A DNA stretch of 51,087 nt from a virus, in IMG/VR virus record IMGVR_UViG_3300030329_002097, positions 1,950 through 53,036 of that record, one strand, 5' to 3'. This document shows, in pieces, positions 10,158 through 18,543 of this stretch. Numbering within the stretch: the stretch's first letter is position 1; each line of letters begins with the position of its first letter. The notes beneath the pieces are model-generated. The model ran no database searches and was not told the DNA's origin. It saw nothing but the letters and a program-made list of their open reading frames with translations. Position numbers and translations under genes: made by a program.

Positions 10158-10612
10158 TGGTAGAAATAAAAGTAAAACCTAATAATCCAGATGGTAGACA
10201 ACCAGGACTTGATAATATTCCAGTTGTAGATATTTTAGCTAGAGTTATTTGGGGTGAAGCTGAAGGTGAAGGTGCTGAAGGAATGCAAGCTGTAGGAAAT
10301 GTTATTTTAAATAGGGCAAATATAAAAAAAGATAAAAACATACCAGAGATAATGTTTAGAAAAGACCAGTTTAGTGCTATTGGAGATGAAACTAGATTTA
10401 ATGATATGCTTAATTTAACTAAAGATAATCCAGAATATATTCAAGCATTAGAAATTTCTAAAAAATTATTATCTGGAGAGTTAGGAGATATAACAAAAGG
10501 GGCAACACATTTTTATAATCCAAATACAGCAAATATGGAACTTGATTGGATTAAACAATATCCAGTTGTTACTACTATAGGTAATCATACATTTGCAAAA
10601 GGAGCATTTTAA
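10157..10612 (+). CDS. SleB/Hydrolase_2-type cell wall hydrolase (endolysin candidate)
   Basis: 151 aa. Residues 28-55 read ARVIWGEAEGEG followed by MQAVGNVILNRA, the signature of the Hydrolase_2 (SleB/CwlJ) family, with the catalytic-type Glu at about 34. Further family marks are DQFSA, ATHFYNP and a C-terminal HTFAKGAF. The predicted reaction is cleavage of peptidoglycan glycan strands. There is no signal peptide, so export in lysis would need a holin; several small membrane proteins follow immediately. It could alternatively be a virion-borne entry hydrolase, given that it follows the internal virion proteins. Confidence 0.85.
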   Translation: MVEIKVKPNNPDGRQPGLDNIPVVDILARVIWGEAEGEGAEGMQAVGNVILNRANIKKDKNIPEIMFRKDQFSAIGDETRFNDMLNLTKDNPEYIQALEISKKLLSGELGDITKGATHFYNPNTANMELDWIKQYPVVTTIGNHTFAKGAF

Positions 10613-10613
10613 T

Positions 10614-10808
10614 ATGGCTGAATGGGAAAAAGAAATTGCAGTACTTAAAACTGATATCCGATATATTCGAGATGATGTTAATATGATGCAAAAACAATTA
10701 AGAGATTTAAATAAGACATCCAACATGGGGGTTGGAGGAATAAAAGTTTTTTTAGCTGTAGGTGGTATACTTGGAGCTATATGGGCTTTTATGAAAATAA
10801 CTAACTAG
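10614..10808 (+). CDS. Holin-like XhlA-type small membrane protein
   Basis: The start chosen is the ATG at 10614, just after the hydrolase stop; an upstream alternative lies inside the hydrolase. 64 aa: an amphipathic helical N-terminal half (KEIAVLKTDIRYIRDDVNMM), then one C-terminal transmembrane segment (KVFLAVGGILGAIWAFM). This arrangement is that of haemolysin XhlA-like proteins that act with holins. Position directly after the cell-wall hydrolase supports a lysis role. The next gene has its own AGGAGG site. Confidence 0.65.
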   Translation: MAEWEKEIAVLKTDIRYIRDDVNMMQKQLRDLNKTSNMGVGGIKVFLAVGGILGAIWAFMKITN

Positions 10809-10816
10809 GAGGAAAC

Positions 10817-10924
10817 ATGAATAAGTTAAAAGATATGTGGAATAATCTAAGCAAAAAGGGTAAAATATTTACCAGTGCTTTAGTGATTATTCTTTTAGTG
10901 ATTATATATAGTTATATATTTTAA
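10817..10924 (+). CDS. Tiny single-pass membrane protein (35 aa)
   Basis: Follows an AGGAGGAAAC ribosome site by a standard spacing. The product has a basic N-terminal half (MNKLKDMWNNLSKKGK) and a C-terminal hydrophobic helix ending at the stop (SALVIILLVIIYSYIF). It lies in the lysis cluster between an XhlA-like protein and a multi-pass membrane protein; an accessory holin or antiholin is possible but unproven. Confidence 0.6.
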   Translation: MNKLKDMWNNLSKKGKIFTSALVIILLVIIYSYIF

Positions 10925-10942
10925 ATAAATAGGAGATAAAAA

Positions 10943-11380
10943 ATGTTAGGTGGGTTACCTGTCGAGATGATTACAATGCTAGGCTCTAGTATACTAGGTG
11001 GATTTATGTCTATCTGGGGACAGAGTATTAAAGCAAAACAAGAAGAACAAAAAATGTTACTTGCAAGAGCTGACAATCAAATGAAACATATTGAAAGTGC
11101 AAGAACATATGATAACAAAGGATTTCAATGGACTAGAAGAATTATAGCATTAACTGCTGTATTCTTTATTATTGGATGGCCTAAATTAGTACCTGTATTT
11201 TTTGATACAAGTGTGTATTTAACTTGGACAGAATTTACTAGAGGATTTTTATTCTTAATAGAACAGAAAGAAATTACTATGGATAAAGAATTTTTTGGTG
11301 TAGTTATTACACCATTAGATACCCACCTAATGTCAGCAATTATTGGACTATACTTTGGAGGTAGCCTTGTCAAAAAATAA
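10943..11380 (+). CDS. Multi-pass membrane protein, holin-like
   Basis: 145 aa. An N-terminal weakly hydrophobic Gly-rich segment (MITMLGSSILGGFMSIWG), a charged linker, a strong transmembrane helix at about 67-88 (RIIALTAVFFIIGWPKLVPV) and a C-terminal segment at about 122-142 (LMSAIIGLYFGGSLV). This resembles the three-segment layout of GTA/phage holins of the PF11351 type. It belongs to the lysis cluster started by the SleB-like hydrolase. The holin role is inferred from topology and position only. Confidence 0.6.
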   Translation: MLGGLPVEMITMLGSSILGGFMSIWGQSIKAKQEEQKMLLARADNQMKHIESARTYDNKGFQWTRRIIALTAVFFIIGWPKLVPVFFDTSVYLTWTEFTRGFLFLIEQKEITMDKEFFGVVITPLDTHLMSAIIGLYFGGSLVKK

Positions 11381-11444
11381 TCAAAAACAATACAATTGGT
11401 TCTTAGTTAAACGAAGAAGAATTAAAAAGAAAAAGAGAAAGTAA
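11367..11444 (+). CDS. Possible tiny Lys/Arg-rich ORF with TTG start
   Basis: A TTG codon 5 bp after GGAGG opens 25 codons whose stop forms TAATG with the next gene's start. The product is strongly basic, ending VKRRRIKKKKRK. It overlaps the end of the membrane protein gene. The spacing and coupled stop/start argue for translation; the short length and TTG start argue against. It may simply couple translation across the junction. Confidence 0.4.
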   Translation: MSKNNQKQYNWFLVKRRRIKKKKRK

Positions 11445-11839
11445 TGAAGGTATCTGAACACACAAATGTACAGATGCCACTTAAGACAGTTGTCAGTTTA
11501 ATTACACTGGTTGCTGTAGGAACGTGGGCGTATTTTGGGATTATTGAGAGGCTAAATTCCGTGGAAACTCGTGTCACTTTATCAGAAGCTGACCTTACGA
11601 AGAATACAGAGTTTCGTATACGTTGGCCAAGAGGAGAACTAGGCTCGCTCCCGGCAGATGCTCAGCAGGATTTATTAATCGAGTTTATGGCCTCGCAGCT
11701 CGAGTCTATGCAGGAAGAAATGGAAAGTATGATGAGTAATACCGTGAATATTAAGAGAGCACAGCAGGATATAGAACGTCTAATTGGGGACGTGGAGAAG
11801 CTAAAGGACAAATTGAGGGAGTCTAATGGAAGTTATTAG
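11444..11839 (+). CDS. Membrane-anchored coiled-coil protein of a marine phage cassette
   Basis: 131 aa. One transmembrane helix near the N-terminus (KTVVSLITLVAVGTWAYFGI), then a conserved ERLNSVETRVTLSEADL stretch and a long Glu/Lys coiled coil. The topology suggests a cytoplasmic N-terminus and a periplasmic coiled coil, or the reverse. The codons are visibly more GC-rich (CGT, CTC, GAG, CTG) than those of neighbours. I recall similar proteins in T4-like marine myophages, next to secreted proteins like those encoded downstream here. Function unknown. Confidence 0.65.
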   Translation: MKVSEHTNVQMPLKTVVSLITLVAVGTWAYFGIIERLNSVETRVTLSEADLTKNTEFRIRWPRGELGSLPADAQQDLLIEFMASQLESMQEEMESMMSNTVNIKRAQQDIERLIGDVEKLKDKLRESNGSY

Positions 11840-12137
11840 TGTAATACTTATGTTTGTTTTTGGTAATATGAATGACCAAAAAACACAAATGACACAGTAT
11901 ATTCCTATGGAGTCATTATCTTCTTGTATGAAAGAAGTAAGATTACTTAAAAAAAAGAATACAGGATATGATAAAGATGCTTTTTGTAGTCCTGGAATTG
12001 TACATATAGAAGATGGTGAAGTAATTGCTTTGTATAATGAAGTACCAGAAGGTGCTACAATGGTTAAAAAAAATATAAGTAAAGAAGCATTTGAAAGATG
12101 GACTTTAAGAGCTAAAGAAAAATGGGAGAAGGATTAA
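11826..12137 (+). CDS. Small unknown protein with two cysteines
   Basis: 103 aa overlapping the previous gene by 14 bp. A short hydrophobic N-terminus (MEVISVILMFVFGNM) could be a signal or anchor; the rest holds two Cys (about residues 34 and 54) about 20 apart and a Lys/Glu-rich end. The next ATG follows the stop directly. A similar-sized protein with a hydrophobic start and two Cys is encoded at 47.6 kb. Not recognised; it belongs by position to the membrane/secreted cassette. Confidence 0.55.
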   Translation: MEVISVILMFVFGNMNDQKTQMTQYIPMESLSSCMKEVRLLKKKNTGYDKDAFCSPGIVHIEDGEVIALYNEVPEGATMVKKNISKEAFERWTLRAKEKWEKD

Positions 12138-12923
12138 ATGAACTGGGTAATACGAAACTTTATATTACTTACAATACTAATATTAGTTGCTGTATGGGCA
12201 AAACCTGTTGTAGCAGATTCAACAAATGATGATAACACCCAGACAAATTCTTCCGGTAGTAATACTCAGATAACGGGTGGCTATACATCAACAACAACAA
12301 ATAATAATGATGGACAAACAAACACAACAACATCAACGACTACAAATACAACAACTACCAATGGGTCAGATGTACCCGTCAATTCAGCTAACGCCCCGTC
12401 ATTTTCTGCAATGTCTCAAGATGTATGCAGCACTGGTATTAGCGGTTCCGTTTCTACTTTGGGTCTTGGCGTATCTGCAGGAAAACATGTCCGGGACTTA
12501 AATTGTGAGCGTATTAAGCTAGCCAAAGTACTTTTCGACTTTAATATGAAGATTGGTGCAATTAGTTTGCTCTGTCAAGATGAAAGAGTATTTGAAGCAA
12601 TGCTTATGGCAGGAACTCCCTGTCCTTTTGAAGGTAAAATTGGTAAGGAAGCATTAGAACAGTGGACTAAGTATGATGTTGAAAGACCAGATTATGATTC
12701 CTATGTATCAAAATTAGAAAATCGTTCTCGTATAGATGAAGAACTTGCGGAAATAAAAAGACAAGAAGAAGTAGAAAGAATTAAAAAAGAACAAGAAGAA
12801 CTTGCTAGAAAAATAGAAGAAGAAAAGAAAAAATTAGCTACATTAAAAGAGCAGGAGGAAGTAGATGAGATTGTGGACATTGACATTATTGTTGACCCTA
12901 CTCCTATCAACATACACAACTAG
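12138..12923 (+). CDS. Secreted Ser/Thr/Asn-linker protein with conserved Cys domain
   Basis: 261 aa. The N-terminus is a clear signal peptide (ILLTILILVAVWA, likely cut near VVADS). Residues about 28-85 are Thr/Asn/Ser low complexity. Residues about 88-170 form a compact domain with four Cys, including DVCSTGISGS, RDLNCERIKLAK, ISLLCQDERVFEAM and AGTPCPFEGKIG. The end is a Glu/Lys coiled coil. The Cys domain is the most GC-rich part and resembles secreted proteins I recall from T4-like cyanophages. It overlaps the next gene by 59 bp. A periplasmic location and disulphides are inferred. Confidence 0.65.
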   Translation: MNWVIRNFILLTILILVAVWAKPVVADSTNDDNTQTNSSGSNTQITGGYTSTTTNNNDGQTNTTTSTTTNTTTTNGSDVPVNSANAPSFSAMSQDVCSTGISGSVSTLGLGVSAGKHVRDLNCERIKLAKVLFDFNMKIGAISLLCQDERVFEAMLMAGTPCPFEGKIGKEALEQWTKYDVERPDYDSYVSKLENRSRIDEELAEIKRQEEVERIKKEQEELARKIEEEKKKLATLKEQEEVDEIVDIDIIVDPTPINIHN

Positions 12924-14745
12924 TACAGAAGTAACTACAGGTAATTTATTACCTAATTCTGGAGATGGTGTAGATTGGGGTTCTAATAGTACAGACCAAA
13001 TTAATTCTGCTAATTCTTCTGGGTATGTAAGTAATGATAGTACAGTAAATGGATTTGATATTACTTGTTCTACCTCACAGTCTAATTGTGGATACAAATA
13101 TAGTGTTGGTGGTGACTTTGAAGTTACAGGTACAGCAACAGTAAGTGTAGATGATATAGCATTAACAAATAATTCTATTAATCAATCAATGCTAGATAAT
13201 GGTATAACATTAAATAGTTATATTGATGTAGCAAATTGTGAAAGTACAGAGGGTAATTGTGAATCTAAAGGTGGTAGTAATGATTCTCATACTACAACTA
13301 TAAAACTAAAAGATTCTAATGGTAATGTCTTAAGTACATCAACACAAACTAGAACAGAAGTTACAGGATTTCAAGGAAATTGTAATGGCTATCCTGGTAC
13401 AACTACTACAGGTATAACTGCAAATTGTGGCCAGTATAATGACAGAATAATATATTTAGGTGTAGGTAGCAATAAAGTAGATTGGTCTTGGTCTGGTACT
13501 GATAGCAATTACTCAAATCAATCTAGACAAGGGCCAAATTTATTAGGTGCATCTTTAAAGATGACATACAATAATACTGAGTTTAGCCCCATTGATGACA
13601 CCACACAAGATGTTATTGAAGATATTGATGAAGATATTGTAGATATTATAGAAGATATACCAGATGATTTTGATTGGTATAATGATGAGATAATATTTGA
13701 TGATACATATACTTGGGAAGAAGATATGTATTTTGAAGAAGAATATGTCATGGATGAAGACATATACTTTGAAGAATTTGAAATGGAAGAATTTGACATG
13801 GTAGAGTTTGAAGAACTACCAATGTTTGAAGAGTTTGAAGTTTTTGAAGAAATGCCTATGATTGAAGAGGTATTTTTTGAAGAAGAGTATATAATGGAAC
13901 CCCCACCAATGATGATGGAGGAGATATTTACTGAAGAATTTGAAGAAGATTTTACAGATTTTTTAGAAGAAACTGGCATGGAAGAAGAATTCATGGAGTT
14001 TTTAGAAGATGAAGGCATAACAGCCGAAGAATTTTTTGAAGAGATAGCCGAGGAGGAGTTTAATGATGAACCTACTACGGAATCTTTTGAAGAGTTTGAG
14101 GAAGAGTTTGAAGAAATCGAAACAGTTGAAGAAAGCCCACCAGAGATTATTGAAACTGAGGAAGAAACAGTGGAGCTTGAATCAGAATCAGAAATAGTAG
14201 AGGAAGAAAAAGTAACCAAAAATGAATCAACAGAAGAAGCAGAGCCACAAGAAGACGAATCCAGTAGCGAAAGCACTGAGGAGTCCGAAGTACAATCAGA
14301 AGATAGTGAAAAGCAAGATGGTGTACAACAGGAAGGAAGAGAAGAAGTGGACACCAATGACAGGGTTATTGCAGATGTTGCAAAGATAGAGAGTAAATTT
14401 AAAAAGAATTTAAAAAAGATAGCTAAACAAATAGCTAAAGTAACAAAACAAACAACTCAAAACTTAACAAAAGAGGATTTATTTTTTAAGAATAATACAT
14501 TAGACGCCTATAATAAAATACAATTTTATAAATCAAAAGATATATACAAAGATATGAGTTTAGATTTATTTAATAACCAAATAGATTTAGGCGTCTATGA
14601 TAAAGAAATTTATGGTGATATAACTCTTGCTAGTTATTCACAAAACGACCCAGTAGAAGTACACAGGGTACAACTACTAAAAGCAAAACAAAAAACTAAT
14701 AAATTAAAACTAGAATTGGAGGTTATGAAGAATGAAAATAATTGA
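12865..14745 (+). CDS. Secreted protein with long Glu/Asp-rich low-complexity region
   Basis: 626 aa. An N-terminal signal-like helix (LWTLTLLLTLLLSTY) is followed by a beta-rich Ser/Thr/Asn domain with several Cys to about residue 240, then about 250 residues dominated by Glu/Asp with Phe/Met/Tyr punctuation (EEFEMEEFDMVEFEELP), a Ser/Glu stretch, and a basic helical C-terminus (about 510-626). The first domain contains NLLPNSGDGVDWGSN, resembling a carbohydrate-binding-like fold. The acidic region would bind cations or basic surfaces. The gene sits in the membrane/secreted cassette and is translationally overlapped on both sides. Function unknown. Confidence 0.65.
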   Translation: MRLWTLTLLLTLLLSTYTTSTEVTTGNLLPNSGDGVDWGSNSTDQINSANSSGYVSNDSTVNGFDITCSTSQSNCGYKYSVGGDFEVTGTATVSVDDIALTNNSINQSMLDNGITLNSYIDVANCESTEGNCESKGGSNDSHTTTIKLKDSNGNVLSTSTQTRTEVTGFQGNCNGYPGTTTTGITANCGQYNDRIIYLGVGSNKVDWSWSGTDSNYSNQSRQGPNLLGASLKMTYNNTEFSPIDDTTQDVIEDIDEDIVDIIEDIPDDFDWYNDEIIFDDTYTWEEDMYFEEEYVMDEDIYFEEFEMEEFDMVEFEELPMFEEFEVFEEMPMIEEVFFEEEYIMEPPPMMMEEIFTEEFEEDFTDFLEETGMEEEFMEFLEDEGITAEEFFEEIAEEEFNDEPTTESFEEFEEEFEEIETVEESPPEIIETEEETVELESESEIVEEEKVTKNESTEEAEPQEDESSSESTEESEVQSEDSEKQDGVQQEGREEVDTNDRVIADVAKIESKFKKNLKKIAKQIAKVTKQTTQNLTKEDLFFKNNTLDAYNKIQFYKSKDIYKDMSLDLFNNQIDLGVYDKEIYGDITLASYSQNDPVEVHRVQLLKAKQKTNKLKLELEVMKNENN

Positions 14746-15232
14746 AAAACTTAGTACCTATGCGGCACTTGTAGGAGTAATTGGAGCTATTGGTGGAGGT
14801 TTTTATGCATGGGGTGAGTTCAATACTAGACTTTCTGCATTGGAAAATGAACCACCAGTTAATTTACAACCCTTAAAAACTAAAGATAAAGAATTAGAAA
14901 AACAATTTGATGATGTCTTATTGTATGCTAATGAGTATAAAGTAGACTTAATAGATAGAATTAAAAAAGTTGATGATAAAATACAACCTGTTGATTTAAC
15001 GGCTGTATTTAAAGAAATAGGAAAAGTAAAAGAACAAATTGCTATGCTTGACATACCTGAACCTCTTATTATAGACCCTATTTTAGCACCAATTCGTCAG
15101 ACTATTAAATCACTTGAAAGTATAATATCTGAATTGTCTAAACAAGTTGCAATAGCTTTAAAAGAAAATGAATTACAAGATTCTCAAATTGAAGAGATTA
15201 AATTAGAATCAGATAATCCTTTAGGAGGTTAA
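14732..15232 (+). CDS. Membrane-anchored coiled-coil protein
   Basis: 166 aa overlapping the acidic protein gene by 14 bp. An N-terminal transmembrane helix (TYAALVGVIGAIGGGFYAWG) is followed by FNTRLSALE and a coiled-coil or helical region. The layout mirrors the 131-aa protein at 11.4 kb (helix, then WAYFGIIERLNSVE), so the two may be distant paralogues or partners bracketing the secreted proteins. No enzymatic motif is visible. Confidence 0.6.
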   Translation: MKIIEKLSTYAALVGVIGAIGGGFYAWGEFNTRLSALENEPPVNLQPLKTKDKELEKQFDDVLLYANEYKVDLIDRIKKVDDKIQPVDLTAVFKEIGKVKEQIAMLDIPEPLIIDPILAPIRQTIKSLESIISELSKQVAIALKENELQDSQIEEIKLESDNPLGG

Positions 15233-15233
15233 T

Positions 15234-15932
15234 GTGTCAATTGCAGCAACAGGATTAATGAAACAACAATTAATGAAAGAACCTTTAGATACAACTCCAG
15301 AAGCAGGAATGGAAGGTAACGTTAATAGACCTTCTATGGCAGAAGATTTAACTAAGGCAATGAATGATGTAGATTTTAGAAATCTTATAGAACAATACTC
15401 TGCAATGGCAGGTGTAGGGACAAAAACTCCTATGGCAGATAAATTTATGCAAGAAGAAAGAAATAAATTTAATTCAAAGAAAACAGTAGATACTCAAAAA
15501 AATGTAGTAAATAATTTTACAACACGAGGTCAAGCTGATTTTGAACAGCAAAAACAAATAGATTTAAGTACAAGAAATCCTAGTGATTGGCGAGTAGTAA
15601 AGGCGGCTGAAACGGGAGGTACAATGGAAAATCCATATAATACTGAGTTTGTTGGTTTAGGTGCAGATAGGACAAATTTGTTTGGATATAGAGTACCAGA
15701 TGAAGTTATAGCTGAACAAGAAGAAAGAGCGAGAAACATTTCTAGAAACTTTTTTAACTGGACTCCTCCAAATGAACTAACTGAGATAAATCTTTTAAGT
15801 GAACATGGACAAGACGTTACTGGAAATAATCCTGTAGAGATAGCAGTGCCCTCAATATCCAATTCTAATATACAACAAGTGGGTTTATTAGGTGAAGGCT
15901 TAATGACTAACCCATTTCCAATAAAAATATAA
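15234..15932 (+). CDS. Unknown protein, GTG start
   Basis: 232 aa. The GTG start lies two bases after the previous stop, with a strong AGGAGG site inside the previous gene end; there is no better ATG. The chain is hydrophilic with many Met, Asn and Glu, no membrane segment, and the mixed composition of a virion or ejected protein. It precedes the 794-aa polyvalent protein without a gap; both carry short GLM(S/T)NP-like motifs (GLMTNPFP here, GLMSNPYK there), hinting at a shared sorting or packaging signal. Not recognised. Confidence 0.5.
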   Translation: MSIAATGLMKQQLMKEPLDTTPEAGMEGNVNRPSMAEDLTKAMNDVDFRNLIEQYSAMAGVGTKTPMADKFMQEERNKFNSKKTVDTQKNVVNNFTTRGQADFEQQKQIDLSTRNPSDWRVVKAAETGGTMENPYNTEFVGLGADRTNLFGYRVPDEVIAEQEERARNISRNFFNWTPPNELTEINLLSEHGQDVTGNNPVEIAVPSISNSNIQQVGLLGEGLMTNPFPIKI

Positions 15933-18317
15933 ATGCCACACGTTTCCGGACATAAAGGGCAAACAGGGTTAATGTCTAATCCTTATAAACAAGCGGCTGA
16001 ATCAATGAAACAGGCAGGTATATCTGGTTTTGGTGATGTTGGTATTAAACAAAGAAAACAAACAAGTAAAAAGAATATTAATTATGTTCCCCCACCACCA
16101 AGTGGACGTATAACTGAAACACAACCTAAAGGGCCTGTTGGCGGTACTGGTAACAGTAACTGGAATGCAGGGTGGGGTGGAGAACGAGAATCTAATGAAT
16201 GGGATAAATTGAGAGAAGAAACTAAAGATAAAAATAGAGTTTTAAATCAAGTTGTAGAAAAATATAATAAATCTTGGCTAGGTGCACATAATGAATTTGG
16301 AAATTTTGAAGATGATTTACCTATTACAAAAGCAGCAAAATTTACTACTAATTTTTTATTAAGAGCTACATCACTTCCATTTGAATTAGGTGCTGCTAAA
16401 TTTGTAGGAGACCCTGCAGCAAATATATATGAGGGATTACAAGAAGCAGGTTATATAAAACCAACAGGTACAAAAACAGATTACTTTATTGATAAAGCTA
16501 CTGGTATGTATCTTGACGCAAATGGAATGGCAGTTTCTGGTATGTATCCTGATGAATATACTAGTGCTTTTGATAATGCAGAAAGAATAGCATATACACA
16601 ACCAAGCCCAATACAAATAGGTACAGGTGCTAAAAATGCAGCAGAAGTAGCTACGGCTATATATGCAGCCCCTAGTTTATTTAAATTAGGTGGATTAGCA
16701 ATTGTAGGTGGATATAAAAAAGTTCAGAATTTTTTTAAACCTAAAGAACCAATAAAAGGAAATCTTGTTATTGATGATTTAACAAATGCAAGTGTAGGAG
16801 CAAGTTATAAACCAGAAAAATTTGTAAAAAAATTAGCAGATTTACCAGATGGTTATGCCCCACATATTGAAGGTTATACTGGTTATGTAACACTAGTAAA
16901 TAAAAATACTGGAAAAGAATGGAGTGGCACAACTGTGGCAAGTAAAACTCATGGTTTTGCTACAAATGAAAAAGATTATCATATATGGACTGATGGTAAA
17001 TATTATACAGGAAGAAAAGAAAATCATTTTAGTAATATAAATCCTGCTGAACCTTTAGACGAAGTAGTTATATACCACAAAAATCAAAACACAGTATTAT
17101 CTGCATTTGATGACCAATTTGATATGCGGCATACTATGACAACAGATAATTCCGGTGTATTACTACATCATCATTTAGATGAAGCATACCAAGTTAATCA
17201 GTCTTTTGTTGAGGGTGTTCCTATAATTAATAATTGGAAAAGAGCTGAAGGTAGATTAGAAGATGTTATTTATAATTCTTATAAAGATTCAAATTCAAAA
17301 CTTAATATAGCATTACAAGAGGCGGGAATTACACCAGAAAATAATCCATCTATGTTTAAATTTATTAAAAGAGATGGTGAAGTAGTTCCTGTACCTAAAG
17401 TAGTATATCATGGCACTTCAAAAATATTTACAAATGGATTAAAAGGTGATGCAATTAAAATAAGTAGCCCAGATGGAAGTAAATTTATTGGGGGTACTGA
17501 TAATCTTGAAAAAACACTACCTTATATTATGGATGTTGAATCCTTAGACAATCCACTTTATATACAGCCTAGAGTATATATATCAATTCCAAAAGTTAAA
17601 AACACATTTGATATTGGAAGAAATAATGAGCATTTAGAATTTGCAATTAATCATATTGCAAATCAAAGATTTAATCATTGGCAAGGAAATAAAGTATTAA
17701 AATGGGAAGAACTTGATGATACAGGGTTACCTTATCCATCGGCAATTAATATGTTTTCAGCAGATGATACAGCAAAATTTAAAGGTTTTTCTGTAGATGA
17801 TTGGAAAAGACAAGTTAAAAGTGAATTATTAAATGATAACTCAAATTGGAAACCTTTAGAAAAAGAAATGAGGGTATTTGCAGATGATGGAACTGTGACG
17901 CCTAATCATATAATTAAAGATAAGGGATTTGATTCTTTTGTTACAGTAGAACGTGGAGCAGATGAGTTATTTGGAAATAAAGGGGATATGAATATAATGA
18001 TATTTGAACCCGAAAAAAATTTAATGCCTATTTCAACAGTAATTGATGGTTTAAAACCTCAAAAATATAGTGAGTTTTTAAGTAAGCAATTAAACAAACC
18101 TAATCAAGGTTATGGTGGTGGATGGAATACAGTTGGTCAATATATGCATAAATGGGAAGAGAGAATAGGTTCTGGAAGACCAGATATAAAACCAGAAGAA
18201 ACTGGTAATAAAATATTACTTGAATTACTTGGAGATGCGGGTGAGACTATAAATCAACCTATTACTCCATTTGACAATAAAGAACTAGAAGCAGATAACT
18301 TTGCTAGATTTGTTTAA
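15933..18317 (+). CDS. Polyvalent protein with ADP-ribosyltransferase-like (ART-PolyVal) segment
   Basis: 794 aa. N-terminal disordered Gly/Pro/Lys segment, an Ala-rich helical region at about 130-270, then mixed domains. From about residue 487 it reads PKVVYHGTSKIFTNG, then SKFIGGTDNLEKTLPYI, PRVYISIPKVKNTFDI, and near 670 GFDSFVTVERGAD followed by NIMIFEPEKNLMPIS. That order (YHGT, a GxxF-like turn, a VYLxIxNPxD-like strand, a closing GYDxxxx...FxPxxI strand) is the pattern of ART domains in polyvalent phage proteins. It would transfer ADP-ribose from NAD to host targets if active. Catalytic residues beyond the His cannot be fixed by eye. It is the last gene before a terminator. Confidence 0.55.
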   Translation: MPHVSGHKGQTGLMSNPYKQAAESMKQAGISGFGDVGIKQRKQTSKKNINYVPPPPSGRITETQPKGPVGGTGNSNWNAGWGGERESNEWDKLREETKDKNRVLNQVVEKYNKSWLGAHNEFGNFEDDLPITKAAKFTTNFLLRATSLPFELGAAKFVGDPAANIYEGLQEAGYIKPTGTKTDYFIDKATGMYLDANGMAVSGMYPDEYTSAFDNAERIAYTQPSPIQIGTGAKNAAEVATAIYAAPSLFKLGGLAIVGGYKKVQNFFKPKEPIKGNLVIDDLTNASVGASYKPEKFVKKLADLPDGYAPHIEGYTGYVTLVNKNTGKEWSGTTVASKTHGFATNEKDYHIWTDGKYYTGRKENHFSNINPAEPLDEVVIYHKNQNTVLSAFDDQFDMRHTMTTDNSGVLLHHHLDEAYQVNQSFVEGVPIINNWKRAEGRLEDVIYNSYKDSNSKLNIALQEAGITPENNPSMFKFIKRDGEVVPVPKVVYHGTSKIFTNGLKGDAIKISSPDGSKFIGGTDNLEKTLPYIMDVESLDNPLYIQPRVYISIPKVKNTFDIGRNNEHLEFAINHIANQRFNHWQGNKVLKWEELDDTGLPYPSAINMFSADDTAKFKGFSVDDWKRQVKSELLNDNSNWKPLEKEMRVFADDGTVTPNHIIKDKGFDSFVTVERGADELFGNKGDMNIMIFEPEKNLMPISTVIDGLKPQKYSEFLSKQLNKPNQGYGGGWNTVGQYMHKWEERIGSGRPDIKPEETGNKILLELLGDAGETINQPITPFDNKELEADNFARFV

Positions 18318-18543
18318 GAAGTTTATTTAATCGTTCATCAAAGTTAACAGATTCCGACATACAATGTTTTACAATAGAAGCAATTATATATTTATAATGT
18401 GTGTCGTTTAATTGTTCAACTATTTTTTTTGGATTAGGATATTCATGATTTATAATTAAATTACCATCGTTATTAATAGACACTACAGTTTTAAAAAGGG
18501 GAGCCTCGTGCTCCCTTTTTTTATTTTGATTTTGGTTTATCAT
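18304..18543 (-). CDS. Small unknown early protein overlapping the terminator
   Basis: 79 aa from the ATG at 18543. The end reads FDERLNKLLKQI; the start MINQNQNKKREHEAPLFK is encoded across the hairpin of the bidirectional terminator, and the gene overlaps the 3' end of the polyvalent protein gene from the opposite arm. A later GTG start would avoid the hairpin but has no ribosome site. The overlap with the upstream 60-aa gene is 23 bp. Not recognised; coding is plausible but not certain. Confidence 0.45.
   Translation of the reverse strand: MINQNQNKKREHEAPLFKTVVSINNDGNLIINHEYPNPKKIVEQLNDTHYKYIIASIVKHCMSESVNFDERLNKLLKQI
18492..18523. terminator. Bidirectional intrinsic terminator between convergent arms
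   Basis: GGGAGC, a 5-nt loop, then GCTCCC at 18499-18515, flanked by A6 on the left and T7 on the right, so each strand has a U-run after the hairpin. It lies exactly where the rightward structural arm meets the leftward early arm. Confidence 0.85.

Noticed and set aside
13518-14357. 279-codon open frame on the - strand, Ser-rich
   Set aside because: It is the antisense of the Glu/Asp-rich segment of the acidic protein: GAA/GAT codons read as TTC/ATC/TCT. No ribosome site and no plausible fold.
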